Under the pieces are notes generated by a model. It was not told the origin of the DNA, ran no database searches, and saw only the letters and a list, made by a program, of their open reading frames with translations. The translations under genes and the position numbers were made by a program. A stretch of 64,000 nucleotides of DNA from Coturnix japonica (lineage: Eukaryota > Chordata > Aves > Galliformes > Phasianidae), in NCBI RefSeq assembly GCF_001577835.2, contig NC_029542.1, positions 4,323,060-4,387,059 of the forward strand, given 5' to 3'. Below are positions 1 through 12,400 of this stretch, one piece after another; position 1 is the stretch's first letter; the number at the start of each line of letters is the position of its first letter.

Positions 1-282
1 CCGTGTCGGGGCTGGGCCAGCACCGCACCGCGATTAATGGCAGCCGCCTGCAGGGCCCTGGAGCTGAGCGTTACTGGAAGGTGCCCAGACCAAAAGCACA
101 GCGCGGTTCATCGCGGTGCGGGGTGGGGGGGTCCATGAAGAGCCCGGAGCACGCCCAGCTCCTGCAGTGTGACCTCACTGGGGGCCGATTCCAGAGCCCC
201 CTCGGGGGGTTCCGTACAAGATGTAGGTGGACGAGACGAAAGCGGCCCCCGCGCAGCTCCTCCCGCCGGCCCGGGCTCCGAC
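1..282 (+). promoter_or_regulatory. KLHL10: KLHL10 5' flank and 5' UTR, CpG-rich
   Basis: GC-rich sequence in front of the KLHL10 start codon. I see no TATA box. A CRE-like octamer TGACCTCA (170-177, one mismatch to TGACGTCA) lies about 105 bp before the ATG. KLHL10 is a spermatid gene, and CREM-type factors use CRE sites in many spermatid promoters, so the site is suggestive but a single imperfect octamer is weak evidence. No exon of another gene can be supported in 1-168. Confidence 0.35.
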
Positions 283-3200
283 ATGGACGGCAGCGGGGGG
301 CACGGCGGCTCCTCCGCCTCATTGATGGAGAGGAAGATGAGCGCCATGGCCTGCGAGGTGTTCAACGAGCTCCGCCTGGAGGGGAAGCTCTGCGATGTGA
401 TCATCGACGTGAACGGCTGTCAGTTCAACGCGCACAAGAACATCCTCTGCAGCTGCAGTCATTACTTCAGGTCGGTGCTTGGGATGCTCTGTAGTGGGAA
501 CGGGGACAAGCAACATTTCCTGGTCATCCCATGGTGCCTTCGGTGCTGCAGCCCCAACCTGGTGCAGGGAGGAGGGTGAATGGCACAGCGGGGTGGGGAG
601 TCACACAGAAAAGCCATCTCTTCCTCCTGCATTGCTTTGCCTTCTTTCTTCTTGTTCCTTCTTTGGCAGGGCTCTGTTTACCAGTGGCTGGAACAACACG
701 GAGAAGGTGGTGTACAAAATCCCCGGCATTTCCCCCGAGATGATGAAGCTCGTTATTGAGTACGCCTACACCAGGACAGTAGCCATCACTGCTGAAAATG
801 TCGAAAGCTTGCTGGGCACAGCGGATCAGTTCAACATCATGGGCATCATCAGGCTGTGCTGTGAGTTCCTGGAATCTCAGCTGTGCCTGGAAAACTGCAT
901 CGGCATCTGCCGGCTCACAAACTATTACCACTGCCCCAGCCTGCGGCAAACAGCCTACATGTTCATCCTGCACAACTTCGAGGAGCTGATCAAGGTGTCC
1001 ACGGAGTTCCTAGACCTCTCCATCCACGAGCTGACGGACATCATTGAGAAGGATGAACTCAACGTGAAGCAGGAGGAAGTGGTATTCGATGCCATCCTGA
1101 AATGGATCACCCACGACCCCTGGCAAAGGAAGCAGCACATCCCCATCCTGCTCAGCAAGGTGGGTCGGGTTGGCTCCAGCTCTGCACAGCTCTGCCATAG
1201 CCCCATCCTTAACACCGCCGCCTCGTGGCACTGCTCACAGCCTGCCCGTGCTGCTACGTAATAAAGCCGTATTCTCATAAGCCTCAGCTCAAAATGCAAA
1301 CCATCCAGTGTCAGACCCATCCACTAAAGATAACAGAATACAAAGCATCAGCAATAACCCCCTTTTCCATTTCAGGTCCGGCTGGCACTGATGGAGGCGG
1401 ACCACTTCATGAACAAAGTCAAAACACACGACTACGTGAAGGACAACAACGAGTGCAAACCCATCATCATCAGCACGCTGACAGCCATGTACAACCTCAA
1501 CACCAACAACCCTCTGCTCCCTGACCGTATCAATCCCCTGGCCCGGCCCCGCCTGCCCTACTCCATCCTGTTTGCTATCGGGGGCTGGAGTGGAGGCAGC
1601 CCCACCAACGCCATCGAGACGTACGATGCCCGCGCAGACAAGTGGGTGAACGTGACGTGCCACGAGGAGAGCCCCCGCGCCTACCACGGCACCGCCTTCC
1701 TCAAGGGCTTCGTCTACGTTATCGGAGGCTTCGACAGCGTGGATTACTTCAACAGCGTCAAGAAGTTCGACCCGGTGAGGAAGACATGGCACCAGGCGGC
1801 TCCCATGCACTCACGGCGCTGCTACGTCAGCGTCGCTGTCCTCAACGACTTCATCTACGCCATGGGGGGGTTTGACGGCTACACGCGGCTCAACACGGCG
1901 GAGCGGTACGAGCCAGAGACAAACCAGTGGACACTGATCGCTCCCATGCACGAGCAGAGGAGCGATGCTGGTGCGACCACGCTGTATGACAAGGTAAAAG
2001 GCCGGGGATGTTCATGGCAGCAGTTGAGGCTGAAGCTCCGTGTGCAGGGCTCTTCTGTAGGGTGTGCTGGGGCAGTTTGACAGAGCTCAGCCTCCCTCTG
2101 AGCTACACCATGGATAAACACTGCCCAGGGCTCCTCATCTAGACAGGGAGCTGTGGGGGCCAGAAACACTACAGGTGCTCCATTCCACCAATCTTTTCAA
2201 ATAGAGGAAGAAAAGTTCATGTAAGCTTTACTCACCAGATCCCAGAGCTCCAGATATAAAGCTAAGAGGTGAATCTTAGTGGCACAGAAGCGCAGACAGG
2301 AGCAACAAACTCTTTCAGAGCCTCTTGCCAACAGCCAGCTCGCTGCTGTGCTTCATGCAGTTCAGGAGGTGAAGGGTTAAAATCCCACTGCCCCGAGGAC
2401 CGTCCCCTTAAGGAAAAACACTCCCTCAGCACGTTCTCCCACCCACAGCCACCCTGCTCAGCTCTTTTCCCCCTGTGTACAGGTGTATATATGTGGTGGG
2501 TTCAATGGAAACGAATGCCTATCCACAGCTGAGGTATACGATGCTGGAACTGATCAGTGGACCTTGATATCCCCAATGAGAAGCAGACGAAGTGGAGTAG
2601 GTGTGATTGCATATGGAAACCAAGTGTATGCGGTAAGGTGGGAGCGGTACCTCGGCCGTAATGGCACCCAGCACTACTGGTCCCGTGCTTGTTTGTTTAA
2701 TGGAATGAAGTTCTGTTAATCTGCATTTCCCAGACTAATCTTCACAGTGGCCACTGACTTACTGAGATTTAGGGATGAAAGCTGAAGGCAGTAATGGCTG
2801 CAATGCCCTCATAGAATACCATCACCCTCACACTTTCATTATGAAAGAATAAGCACGCAACATGTAAAGAGTTGCAGCAGAGAAATGATTCTGCTGCTGC
2901 TAAAAGCTTTGAGCAGCACAGTGCTGCACGGTCCTGCTTATCCACACACTGCATTTAAGCCCAGTGTGAATATCAAGTCTGACAAAAATACCTTTGGATG
3001 CTCCAGTACAAACAAGGGAGCAGACTGCAATAAGAAAGCATTGTGTTTTGACCCCCTGCTCTCAGCAGAGCTCAAAGTAACGTCAGCAAAGTAGGACACG
3101 TTAAAATCTTACATGTGCACAGCATGATTCAGCTGCCTTGGCAAGAGAGGAAAGGCCTCTTTCAACACTGTACCTTTGCCATTCACAGGTAGGAGGATTC

Positions 3201-3497
3201 GATGGAGTCAACCGGCTCCGGACTGTGGAAGCCTACAACCCAATTGCCAACACGTGGCGCGTTGTCCCCACCATGTTCAATCCTCGCAGTAACTTTGGCA
3301 TTGAAGTGGTGGACGATCTCTTGTTTGTGGTCGGTGGCTTTAACGGATACGCCACCACCTTCAACGTCGAGTGCTATGATGAAAAAGCTGACGAGTGGTT
3401 CGATGCTCAGGACATGAGCGTGTACCGCAGTGCTCTGAGCTGCTGCGTGGTGCCAGGGCTGTGCAACGTCGGGGATTACGCTGCCAGAAGGGATTAG
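283..3497 (+). CDS. KLHL10: Kelch-like protein 10, Cul3 E3 ligase adaptor (5 exons)
   Basis: Exons 283-470, 670-1159, 1376-1993, 2483-2632 and 3189-3497 join in frame with GT-AG junctions to 584 residues. The N-terminal third is a BTB domain that binds Cullin-3 (signature CDVIIDVNG, then HKNILCSCSHYFR across the first junction). A BACK domain follows (up to KWITHDPWQRKQH). From about residue 285 six kelch repeats form a substrate-binding propeller (FAIGGWSGG, YVIGGFDSVDYF, YAMGGFDGY, YICGGFNGNE, VGGFDGVNR, FVVGGFNGY). In mammals KLHL10 is restricted to spermatids and is needed for male fertility; that role is inherited from the family. The start was chosen because it gives 14 residues before MERKMSAMACE, against 16 in the human protein as I remember it. 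The protein stops right after AARRD, about 23 residues short of the human C-terminus. All kelch repeats are intact. Confidence 0.95.
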
Positions 3498-3577
3498 TGT
3501 GGAGCCTTCACAGCAAGGTGGGGTCACAGGCACTTCTTCACCGAGTCCCCTGCCTGCAGAACCAGCTCCACTTAGCT

Positions 3578-3583
3578 AATAAA
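3578..3583 (+). terminator. KLHL10: KLHL10 poly(A) signal
   Basis: AATAAA 81 bp after the KLHL10 stop codon, giving a very short 3' UTR. It faces the poly(A) signal of KLHL11 (minus strand, 3792-3797) across about 200 bp, so the two genes are tail-to-tail without clear overlap. Confidence 0.75.
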
Positions 3584-3784
3584 GTCTTCTAAGCAGCAAA
3601 AGAATGTATTCGCTTAATCTGAAAGAAAACAGGATTGATTCTCACTAAAAGAATAATCGGTAACTGAAACTTTCATTCCATGGCACAAAAAATCCCCAAA
3701 CGTGACCCAGAGGTATTGGCTACACCTTGTTTAACAGCTCAAAACCAAAGACAGGGCCCGGTGCACAACAGAATGCTAGAGAAA

Positions 3785-6488
3785 TAGAAGGTTTATTTCC
3801 ATTAGTTCACTTCTTACAATAAACCCTACCATTACAGTGTATTTTATGTGAAGAACATTACAGTGGGAGTGCTTCCAACACAGATACTACTTTACCTTAC
3901 TGGAAGTTAAGTACAGGAGTGCTGCTTGCCCAAGCATTCTCTTCAAGTCTACATTAACACTGAGGGGAGCACAGCTGCCGTGATCCACAGCGACACGGAC
4001 CTACGAGGAGTATCTTACTATTAATGGTGTTCAAACATCTCAGTAGCTCCACGCTTTACATTCATATTAGTGATAGGATTAGATCCTCAGAAGCACCTGT
4101 TTTATCAGACATCCACTTCAGACTGGAGACACCGCTCATATCTGGGCGCAGCTGAAAATAGATCCGAGCCATCCCACAGTTTAAGCCCAATGAGTAACAA
4201 GGCAGGATTACAATGCTGTGGTAAAAATAACCTAAGAGTCGCTACTCTTTGCGACCCCATTTGTTGACAGCGATCAACCTAGGACAATTTTTTATAAAGC
4301 ATGCTGGAAAATTGGCATGTTTTCTCTATTTCTGGAGGAACACCCTACTGTGTGTGGGGAAATCTTAATAAAAATATATACAAAACTAGCATAGTAACAG
4401 ATATCCAAGTCCTTATAAAACAGTATGTACATATATGGCACCTACCTAGAAATGACTGCAGGGAGCACGCAGTGCTAGGCAGCACGTGTCCTACTTCACT
4501 AATCCCTTGAGCAGACACAGGATGTGAAACATGCATTCTGCAGCACGTGTTCAGTACAGCTATAGAGGAATGATTGTCTTAGGGAGGAAGAAAACCACCT
4601 GATGTTCCTTTGCAAGGACAGAAATCAGCCTTGAAGTGCTTAACACACACTAGGATCTTACTGACGTTTAACTACCCACCACACACACACAAAAGGATTC
4701 CCATGCTGTGGCTTATAGGGTTTTTTTAAACGAAGACTCAGCAAGCTACAGCAGTCAGGGGCCAGAATGCATTTGTTACACAATTCACAGGTTAGTGAGC
4801 TAAATTACAGCCAGATTCAACTCCTCAGCACCTACAGGTGAGGCAACAGATAGTTAAGACTTGTCAGTTAAACACTGTATAATGTTGGTCCACTTACAGC
4901 CAAGGCTATAAAAATCCAAACACTTACAAATTCCACAGCACTGGCCTTGCATAAGTTAGAGCAAACCAGTGCTGTCCGCAGTGCCATCACTCCCCATGCA
5001 AACAGAACACAAATACAGTGCATCACATACAGAACCATGGCTGGCATTCACAGGTTAAACTGCTCAGATATTTGGCTGTTCTGGTGTTTTTGAGCGGAAT
5101 GTCTTTAGGAAACGAGATAGCCTGTATGGCAGACTGAAGTCCTGATGAGTGCAGACAGCAGTTTTGCTTAGAGGGATTTGCACACAGTCTACTCACAAAC
5201 CCTCCTGCAGAAGCAGTAATTCGTAACCTACTCCAGCCAAACCTGCAAGAGCTCAGAGCCAAACCCCATGGATTAACCCCTTCCTTAAGGGCCTGCACGA
5301 GCTGATTTGGCAACGCTCATTACTGAACACCAGCCTGAAATGTGAGTAAGTTCAACCATTCCCTCTCTTGCATTAAACCAGAACTGCACAATTTAATCTG
5401 CCACTGCACAGAATCTAACAGGCAAATCAAATAAAGGATGGTTAACACTGAGAAGTAATTTGAAACAAACCGTTAGATTTTCAAGATCATTTTTAGAAGG
5501 CTGGGTTATTCTCCCATTGCAAAAAGACCAGTTATTGATGTCAAAGTGGCAGGTAAACTAAGTGGAGCATTAAGGATATTACACACCACAGAAACCTGTA
5601 CACGTTATGAGATCGAGAGACTTACCCTTACCCAGTGTGTCAGATATGATCTAGGTTGCCTGCTGAATTGGAAAATGAGAAGTATCAGTTCAGAAAGCTA
5701 AACAATACAAAACAGAAAGAAACACAACAAAACAAAAAGCAAAAGCTGCTTAGAAGACCGGTCTAAAAGAAGCTGCCCACGTCAAAAGCACCGGAGAATT
5801 ATCTCAGGAACCAGACACAACACAGCTCCTTCACAGCTCAAACTATGCAACGCCCTGCAAAGCGTCTGATGTTCTCCCAATCAACCATTCCCAAATGAAC
5901 TCTGCAGCCTCTCTACAACATACAGACACAAAACATTTAATAGACATAGAAACATCCTGAAGTTACTCTACAAAGAGAGATTGTGCTTTCATTTCCGTAT
6001 GTAGTTACCAACTATTGCACTCGCCTCCAACTTGAGAAAGCCAAGTACACTAACATCAATTACATGTGGAGTTTAGTCACTGAGAAGGAGAATCAAAGGA
6101 ATGTCAACATATTAAGTGCAAATAAAGCAGGTGCTTTCAGCACACACAAATGTAACCACTGAATTATTAGAGAGAGTTCTCTGATTTTCAAAGGAGAACT
6201 GTAATAAGAGACTTAACCCTACAGAAATCCTTGAAAACAAAGATCTGTGTCTTGGTCTGGTACAGGAAAGTGGGTTTTTCCTGGGCACTGTTAAGCAGTA
6301 TTGTTGGATTCAGGTTCTCAATTCCTGTTCATCCTCAATTTCTCATCTTTGTAATTTTAAGTACATAAAAGATGCCACTTTTACCTTTCAAACCTAATCC
6401 CGATGCCTTATAAAGACATAAAAGGCCTTGCAAAATGGTTTAGCACAGTATTTCCTAAACTACCTTCATAAGAGCAACAGCCCAGAAC
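3785..6488 (-). other. KLHL11: KLHL11 3' UTR, about 2.7 kb, AT-rich
   Basis: No supported open reading frame on either strand. The stretch is AT-rich, unlike the GC-rich exons on both sides, and runs from the KLHL11 stop codon to a minus-strand AATAAA at 3792-3797 followed by GU-rich sequence. A long 3' UTR is also my memory of mammalian KLHL11. I see no mobile element in it, only a short CA run near 4680. Confidence 0.6.
3792..3797 (-). terminator. KLHL11: KLHL11 poly(A) signal
   Basis: TTTATT on the plus strand, so AATAAA on the minus strand, followed on the minus strand by a TGTTGTG-type GU-rich element about 25 bases on. It is the most distal convincing signal before KLHL10. Confidence 0.6.
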
Positions 6489-8639
6489 TCAGCACTCAAT
6501 CTGTGAGCGTGGCATCCTTCGTAAGCTCAGAGAGTGTCGGTGTATTTCCTGCATCTGTCTTTCCTGCATTTGTCTAATTCTGTCTTTCTGCCACATCAGG
6601 TTTTGTGGCATGGGATACCTCTGTGTGCCCTGCAGGCACCTGAAGGGGATCCTCACGTGGCAGGCTGTTGCCCTGCAGCGAGGCTGAGGCATGGGGGGCA
6701 AAAGCATCCAGCGCTTTCTCTCAGCACAGTAGCGATAGGCCTCTTTCCTGTACTGCTTGTCAATATCATCACTGTTCTTCCACCCCCCGATGATGAAAAC
6801 ATCGTCTTTATAATAACAAATGGCTGCCCCTTCAATGCTAAGGACCTCTGGGGGTAAACTTTCAAGTATCTCATCTGAGGCCCTGCCAGAGATCTTTACC
6901 TTGGCTTCCTCGTTATCTATGGGGTAACTCTTGGGGCAGCAGGATGCCGTATGGTAGAAGTTTGTGTTTGCAACTGACATCTGAAAAGAGCAATAATTAT
7001 CAATGAGCGGCAGAGACTCTACGTCCTGCCACTGCCTTGTATCAGCATCGTATCTGATAATAACTGCCCTCAATCCATCTTCACTATCACTGTCAACCGG
7101 GGTACGAGCAGCAACATAAACAAACCGGTCTTCTACAGAAACAGCTTTGACATCACGAAGGATCTTTGGTGCTGACTCCAGGTTGTGCCATTTGTCCTGC
7201 TCGGGATTATACACAGCTACATCTTTAAAGCCAGGACTGAAATTGCCATGTCCACCGATACTGTACAAGTTTCCTTTAACTTCGGTGAGGCCAAATGAGT
7301 GTTTTCTGGTTATTAAATTTGAGACCTGCTCCCAGATGTTTCGGTTTGGGTTATACCTTTCTACAGTCTTCGCAAATCCCGGTTCCATGGAGCCAGCCAC
7401 ATAAACATACGACTCTGTCACAGCCACAGCGTGCCCGTCGAGGTGGTTGTGTATGTGCGGCAGGTTTACCCACCTATCTTCATCGATGAAATACCCCACG
7501 CACTCACTCAGATAATCTCCTCCCTCCGACACGCCTCCGATCACCATAATCACATCCATGTTTTGTCCGAACCGTGGCAGCAGCGCGGCAGGGCAGGTGG
7601 GATGCTGCAGGTTACCGGACTGCAGGTTCTCAGACCTCAGGGCGTGACTCTCCACGGCGTCCGACACCAGTTTGACACAGGCCTCGTTGCTGGACACCAA
7701 CCTCTCGGCTTTGACGTGGCGCGTCAGGTACGTGGGCTTCATCTGCGACAGCCTCAGCAGCTTAAACAGCTCCTCAAAGTACCTCTCTCTTTCCTCGGGG
7801 CTCCTCTGCACCCACTTCAGGATGGTCTCAAAGAGGATTTCTTCTGAGTCCACCGTGATCTCCGGGTCAGACAGCCAGTCCCTGACGAGGTGGAAGGGCA
7901 GCGTGTAGAACTCCTCGTCCTGGATGACCCTGTGGAAGTTCCTGCGGATCATGTCCTGCGCCCGCAGCGCCAGCTGGCTCAGCGAGTACATGTGCGCCAG
8001 GCTGTGCACGGCCACGCAGTTGGACAGATTCAGCTTCTTCTTGAGGAACTCCCCGCAGAATTCCTTCAGCCGGGTCAGCAGGAACCTGCACAACGAACCA
8101 CACTCCGGGTCAGATGCTGCTGCTGCTGCCGCCGCCCGCCCGGCCCGGCCCCGCCGCCCCGCTCACCTGTCGGCCATCTCCAGCACCTCGTGCACGTTGC
8201 CGGGGCTGACGCGGATGGCGCCGGTGTACATGAAGCCGATGACGGCCTCCACCGTGTCGGGGTCGGGGCCGCCCTCCGAGCTCCATTTCTGCAGCTCCAC
8301 GCGGCCCGAGCGCGACTCGGCGAAGCCCCCGGACAGCAGCGGCGTGAAGTACTCGGTGGCGGCCGCCAGCACGGAGCGGTGAGCGCGGTACTCACGGGCC
8401 GGGCCGGGCCGCCCCCCGCAGAACGCCAGAGTGATGTCGCAGTACAGGCCGTGGCGGCGCTGCTCGTTCTGCCGCCAGGCCAGGTCGGAGCAGTGAGCCG
8501 GGCACCCGAACTCCTCCGCCTCCGCCTCCCCGTCCGCTCCGCAGCCCCGCGGGCCGCCGCCATCCTCCTCCGCCGCCGGCGGACCGGGCCCGGGCTGCGG
8601 CTGAGGGGATGCCGCGGCCGCCGCCATCTTGTCCGACAT
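6489..8639 (-). CDS. KLHL11: Kelch-like protein 11, Cul3 E3 ligase adaptor (2 exons)
   Basis: Exon 1 is 8639-8167 and exon 2 is 8085-6489, separated by an 81-bp GT-AG intron; joined length is 689 residues (human about 708). An Ala/Gly/Pro/Glu-rich leader (residues 1-50) is followed by a BTB domain ([23 protein letters not shown]), a BACK domain starting near [13 protein letters not shown], and kelch repeats ([43 protein letters not shown]). The family recruits substrates to Cullin-3 ligases; human KLHL11 is also known as an autoantigen in testicular-cancer-linked encephalitis. The start MSDKMAAA is inferred; an in-frame ATG at 8732 would add 31 residues with no stop between. The C-terminus carries a small duplication (see 6546-6575) and then ends in SQIEC as in mammals. 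Confidence 0.96.
6546..6575 (-). repeat. KLHL11: 15-bp tandem duplication in KLHL11 coding sequence
   Basis: Two adjacent 15-bp copies (6546-6560 and 6561-6575) differ at one base. They encode [10 protein letters not shown] where the human protein, as I remember it, has a single RQMQE before IHRH. The reading frame is kept. Confidence 0.85.
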
Positions 8640-8780
8640 GGCGGGCTGCCGCTGTGCGCATGCGCGGCTCCGTGTGGCGCTGCGCTGCCCCCTGGGGATG
8701 GCGGGCGGTGATAATGGCGGCACAGCCCTCACACAGCGGAGTATGGGGCCGAGGGAAAAGAGAAGCGGGAGGGCTCAGTT
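8640..8780 (-). promoter_or_regulatory. KLHL11: KLHL11 promoter with NRF1 site
   Basis: GC-rich sequence between the KLHL11 start codon and the 3' end of ACLY. It contains a perfect NRF1 palindrome TGCGCATGCGC at 8655-8665, 16 bp before the ATG. A core resembling a CTCF site (CAGGGGGCAGCGC on the minus strand, near 8680-8694) lies further out. No TATA box is seen. The whole promoter must fit in roughly 150 bp, because the ACLY poly(A) signal is at 8793-8798. Confidence 0.6.
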
Positions 8781-9438
8781 GAGCTGCGTGCCTTTATTTG
8801 AGTTCGGCTACGATACACAGAGAGGAGGCCGAGGTTATTACAGAGATAACGGCAGACTGATATGCCATAGAGCAGCAGCTGAGTAGTAACAGAAGTTGTT
8901 TGCATAAATACAGGCACTGGGATACGTGTAGCTTCACAGCTTTAACAGCATAAAGTACATGGTACAACCTTTTAAATTAGCACAGCGCAGGGTACAGCCC
9001 AGCAATGGTCCCACTATTTGGGTACGATCAGACAGATGAACACAGGAAACAGAGACACCCCCAAATCCCACACAAACAACCCACAACCCAGCACAGCTCA
9101 GGGAACTGCCCCATATCAGGACAAGGTCAGCACAGCTCCACACCCATGGGCAGAACCGCCCCCAGAGCCATCCCAATCCTTCCTGGACACAGAAATAAGA
9201 CTAGAGTAGAAAAAACAAAGGGTGAGAAACAGTATTAAATACAGCAGGTAACACGGAACAGCACGAGGTTTGGGTTTTGATTACGTTTCTACTCTGACAG
9301 AACAGTTGCTTTGCACAGTTGAAGCAGGCAGCTCCACGTCGGTACCAATGGCCTTTATGCATCAAAGTCCCATCTCTGGCTGTGCTCTGTGCAGGCTTCC
9401 AGCTTCCCGACGTGGCGCCGAGGCAGCACATCTGACAG
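8778..9438 (-). other. ACLY: ACLY 3' UTR
   Basis: About 660 bp from the ACLY stop codon to just past a minus-strand AATAAA at 8793-8798. No supported coding sequence on either strand. Confidence 0.75.
8793..8798 (-). terminator. ACLY: ACLY poly(A) signal
   Basis: TTTATT on the plus strand, so AATAAA on the minus strand. It is the last signal before the KLHL11 promoter, which lies immediately downstream on the same strand. Confidence 0.75.
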
Positions 9439-12400
9439 TCACATCGTCATGTGCTCCGGTAACACGTAGGATATGTCGTCCCATGGGTGACGGTACAGAC
9501 CCTGCTTCAGTCTCTTCTGGTCCAGGTAGTGCCCTAAAAGGAAATAATCCCTGTTACAACATTTCTGAGCCTCCTCTTTGCTTTACTTTGCACTGAAGCA
9601 ACTTTGATTTCTGGATTCCTCCAACCAGTATCTCACAGACTGACACCCCACATGGTCACATTTGCCTTCTGGTCATGGCATATCCCTGTAGGATCGGAGT
9701 GGCAGAAACACAGCAAACTTACCAATGAATCCCATACTCCTGCCCAGTACAAAGATGCCATTAAGAGCTCCTATATCAATATATTCATCAGCTTCTTCCC
9801 TGGAAGAAAAACAAAACAACTCAATGTCCATTTGGCCCCATGGCTCCTATTGTTAATTACAGGACCGTGATCCAAGAAAGAAATACTTACCGTGTGAAAG
9901 AGCCACAGTTCCTGAGTACATCAACAAAGGCCACTCCAATGAATCCATCTACATTCAGGATAAGATTTGGTTTCTGAAGGAAACACACAGATAAAGACAT
10001 CAGCAATGACAAGTGATGTTCACACGGTCATTTCCATGCATGGAGGCAAATTGAAGGCTGCCATAGTTGTAGACATGCACACCAAGCAATGAAGAAGGCT
10101 GTGAGTAACAGCTGTGCTTAATGCAGAATGACAGCCAAGCAGCCCCAAACAGGCGTGTCTCACTTAATCAGGGAACATCACCTCCCCCTCCACCACCACT
10201 CATGCGCTGACTGCCTCCAGCCACAAGAATCAGCACTTCCAGACCACTCTCATAACAGGTTTGGGCCTGTTCAATATTTGCTTGGTGTCGAAACGCCTTC
10301 AGCCTTATTAAACTTCAGCTGCACTCCAACCATTTATTAAGCTCTGCCATTAAAATACAGTACGAAGCCCAGTCACTCCTCCCCCAGTACGAAGAAGTGC
10401 TCGTGACAAGACACATTCCAGCACATCTCACCTTGGAAGTTGTAATTTTTTCTACTTCAAGTGCATAATCCAGCAGCGGCGTGGCAGGGAAATGCTGCTT
10501 CACGTAGTCTTTGAGAATCTGAACTCTCATGTCTGGGTTATTGATCTGCAAGTCAAAAACAAGCAGTCAGCGATGTATCTAACAGAGACCCTTGCTTAAG
10601 ATTTACTGTTTATAGCTTTAGACTTCAGAAGCCTCTGAAGTTGGTTTTCTTGCCTTCATTTCCTCCCCATTTTTATCAACAAAAGCAGAACACACACAAG
10701 AATAAAGTGCCTCCGATATGCACTAACAGTGTGGTTTTCTTACCGATTTGACTCGGTGTCCAATGCCCATGATCAGTTTCCCTTCTTTCTTCATCTTATT
10801 CACAAACTCCATAGGGATCATCCCGCTGTCAAAAGCTTTGCTGAACATTTTAGCTGCAGCATCCAGCGCTCCACCAAACCGGTCCCCCTGGGGGCAAAAC
10901 ACAGAGGGAATTACAGCAAAGAGCTGCAAGCAAAGGTACAAAACCAGCACAGGATTAACTTCCCCATCCTCCACATCTGTCAGTGTGGCAATCATGAAAC
11001 TAAAGCCAGGCGGGCAACTGGGACAAAGTGTTTCATAACTCAATGCAGTGTCAGTGCACAGCCGCAGCACCTCCACTAGAGATGGCAGAAGGGAAACCAT
11101 CTGAATCATTACTTCAGTTCTAGAGCAGGTTAGGGAGCCATATAGGGACAATCTGGACAGCAATTTGGCTTCTACAGAGTATTTCTAGACTCACACATGA
11201 GACAAGGTAGTCTTGCTCATAGACAAACGGACTACATTTCAAACCTAGAACAGATAAACTGAACAGCAGGCTTCCTCCAGTGAGTTTTCACTTTCATCAG
11301 CTATTAGCACAGAATTTAACAGATATTCAGACCATGGATGGACAGACAGGAGTCAGTGCATGGCTCTGCAGCTGTTCCAAACCCTGGCTTATAGCAATAG
11401 AATTAGGACTGAGTGGGGCATAACAAAATTGAATCTTCAGTACTTACAATAGTAAGAAGGCCTGAAGTTAGACTTGAAACAAGATCTTTCCCAGCTCTTG
11501 CACAGACAATAGTGTTGTGGGCTCCAGACACAGCAGGCCCATGATCTGCTGTTACCATCAAACACATCTCAATGAACTGGCAGGCATACTTTGGCAACCT
11601 GCGCAAGAGAGAGACTGAAGTCATTTATTGTAAAGAGAACAGAGCAAGGAGACGCCCAGCGTCAGACTGGGCAGTAACATCTACTTAAGATAGAGGGAGC
11701 AGTGGGACCATGCAGCCACCAGTGCATCCTAGTAGCTGCCTTTTCAGAGATCAGTCAAATTAATTCTTTCCACAGGAGCTATTTAGCTCAGGACTGAGGG
11801 TCATTTGGCAAACTGAGTCTGTACACACTCATCTGACTGCTCAGTAAGCTCTGGGGTCCCTGAGAGCAGCACCCAGATTAATACCAGGCTGCACTTCTGT
11901 TAAGTGAGGCAATCCAGCTGGTGCCAAAAGTATCTCTAACTACAGCACAATCAGGTGATGGCAGCAAGAACGTGACATTCAGAGGGCTCCCTGCAGGCTG
12001 GCTAGCAAACATCTGCAGACTCCTCACACTCCCCAGGGTTGAAATGGCAACTACAATAAGCCAGTAATCAAAGAACGTGAAAAGTGACTAGTGGAACTAG
12101 AAGAAATCTTTATCCCGAACATGGAGCATACAGTATGAACTTCAAGGTAAAGGGTCTGGGCTTTCACAAAAGCTGCCTCACCTCCTTTGGAACCAGAGCA
12201 GGCCCAGAACCCCTCCAATTCCCATCTCTTCTTTGAAGACTTCAGTGATTGGCATGCCAGCATAAATCAGTTCCTGACCTCTCTCATCACAGATGCTTGT
12301 CATAAAGGAAGCCGGCTTGCGGATCAGACCCAGCTCCTAGAATCACAGCATAAAGATGGGATCATAAACAATCCTCTTCAGAAACAAGGGGCAGCAGGAC

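Noticed and set aside
12331-12366. AGAATCACAG-like string resembling the start of an avian CR1 LINE
   Set aside because: Only about ten bases match and no CR1 3' terminal repeat follows. No other CR1-like segment was convincing.
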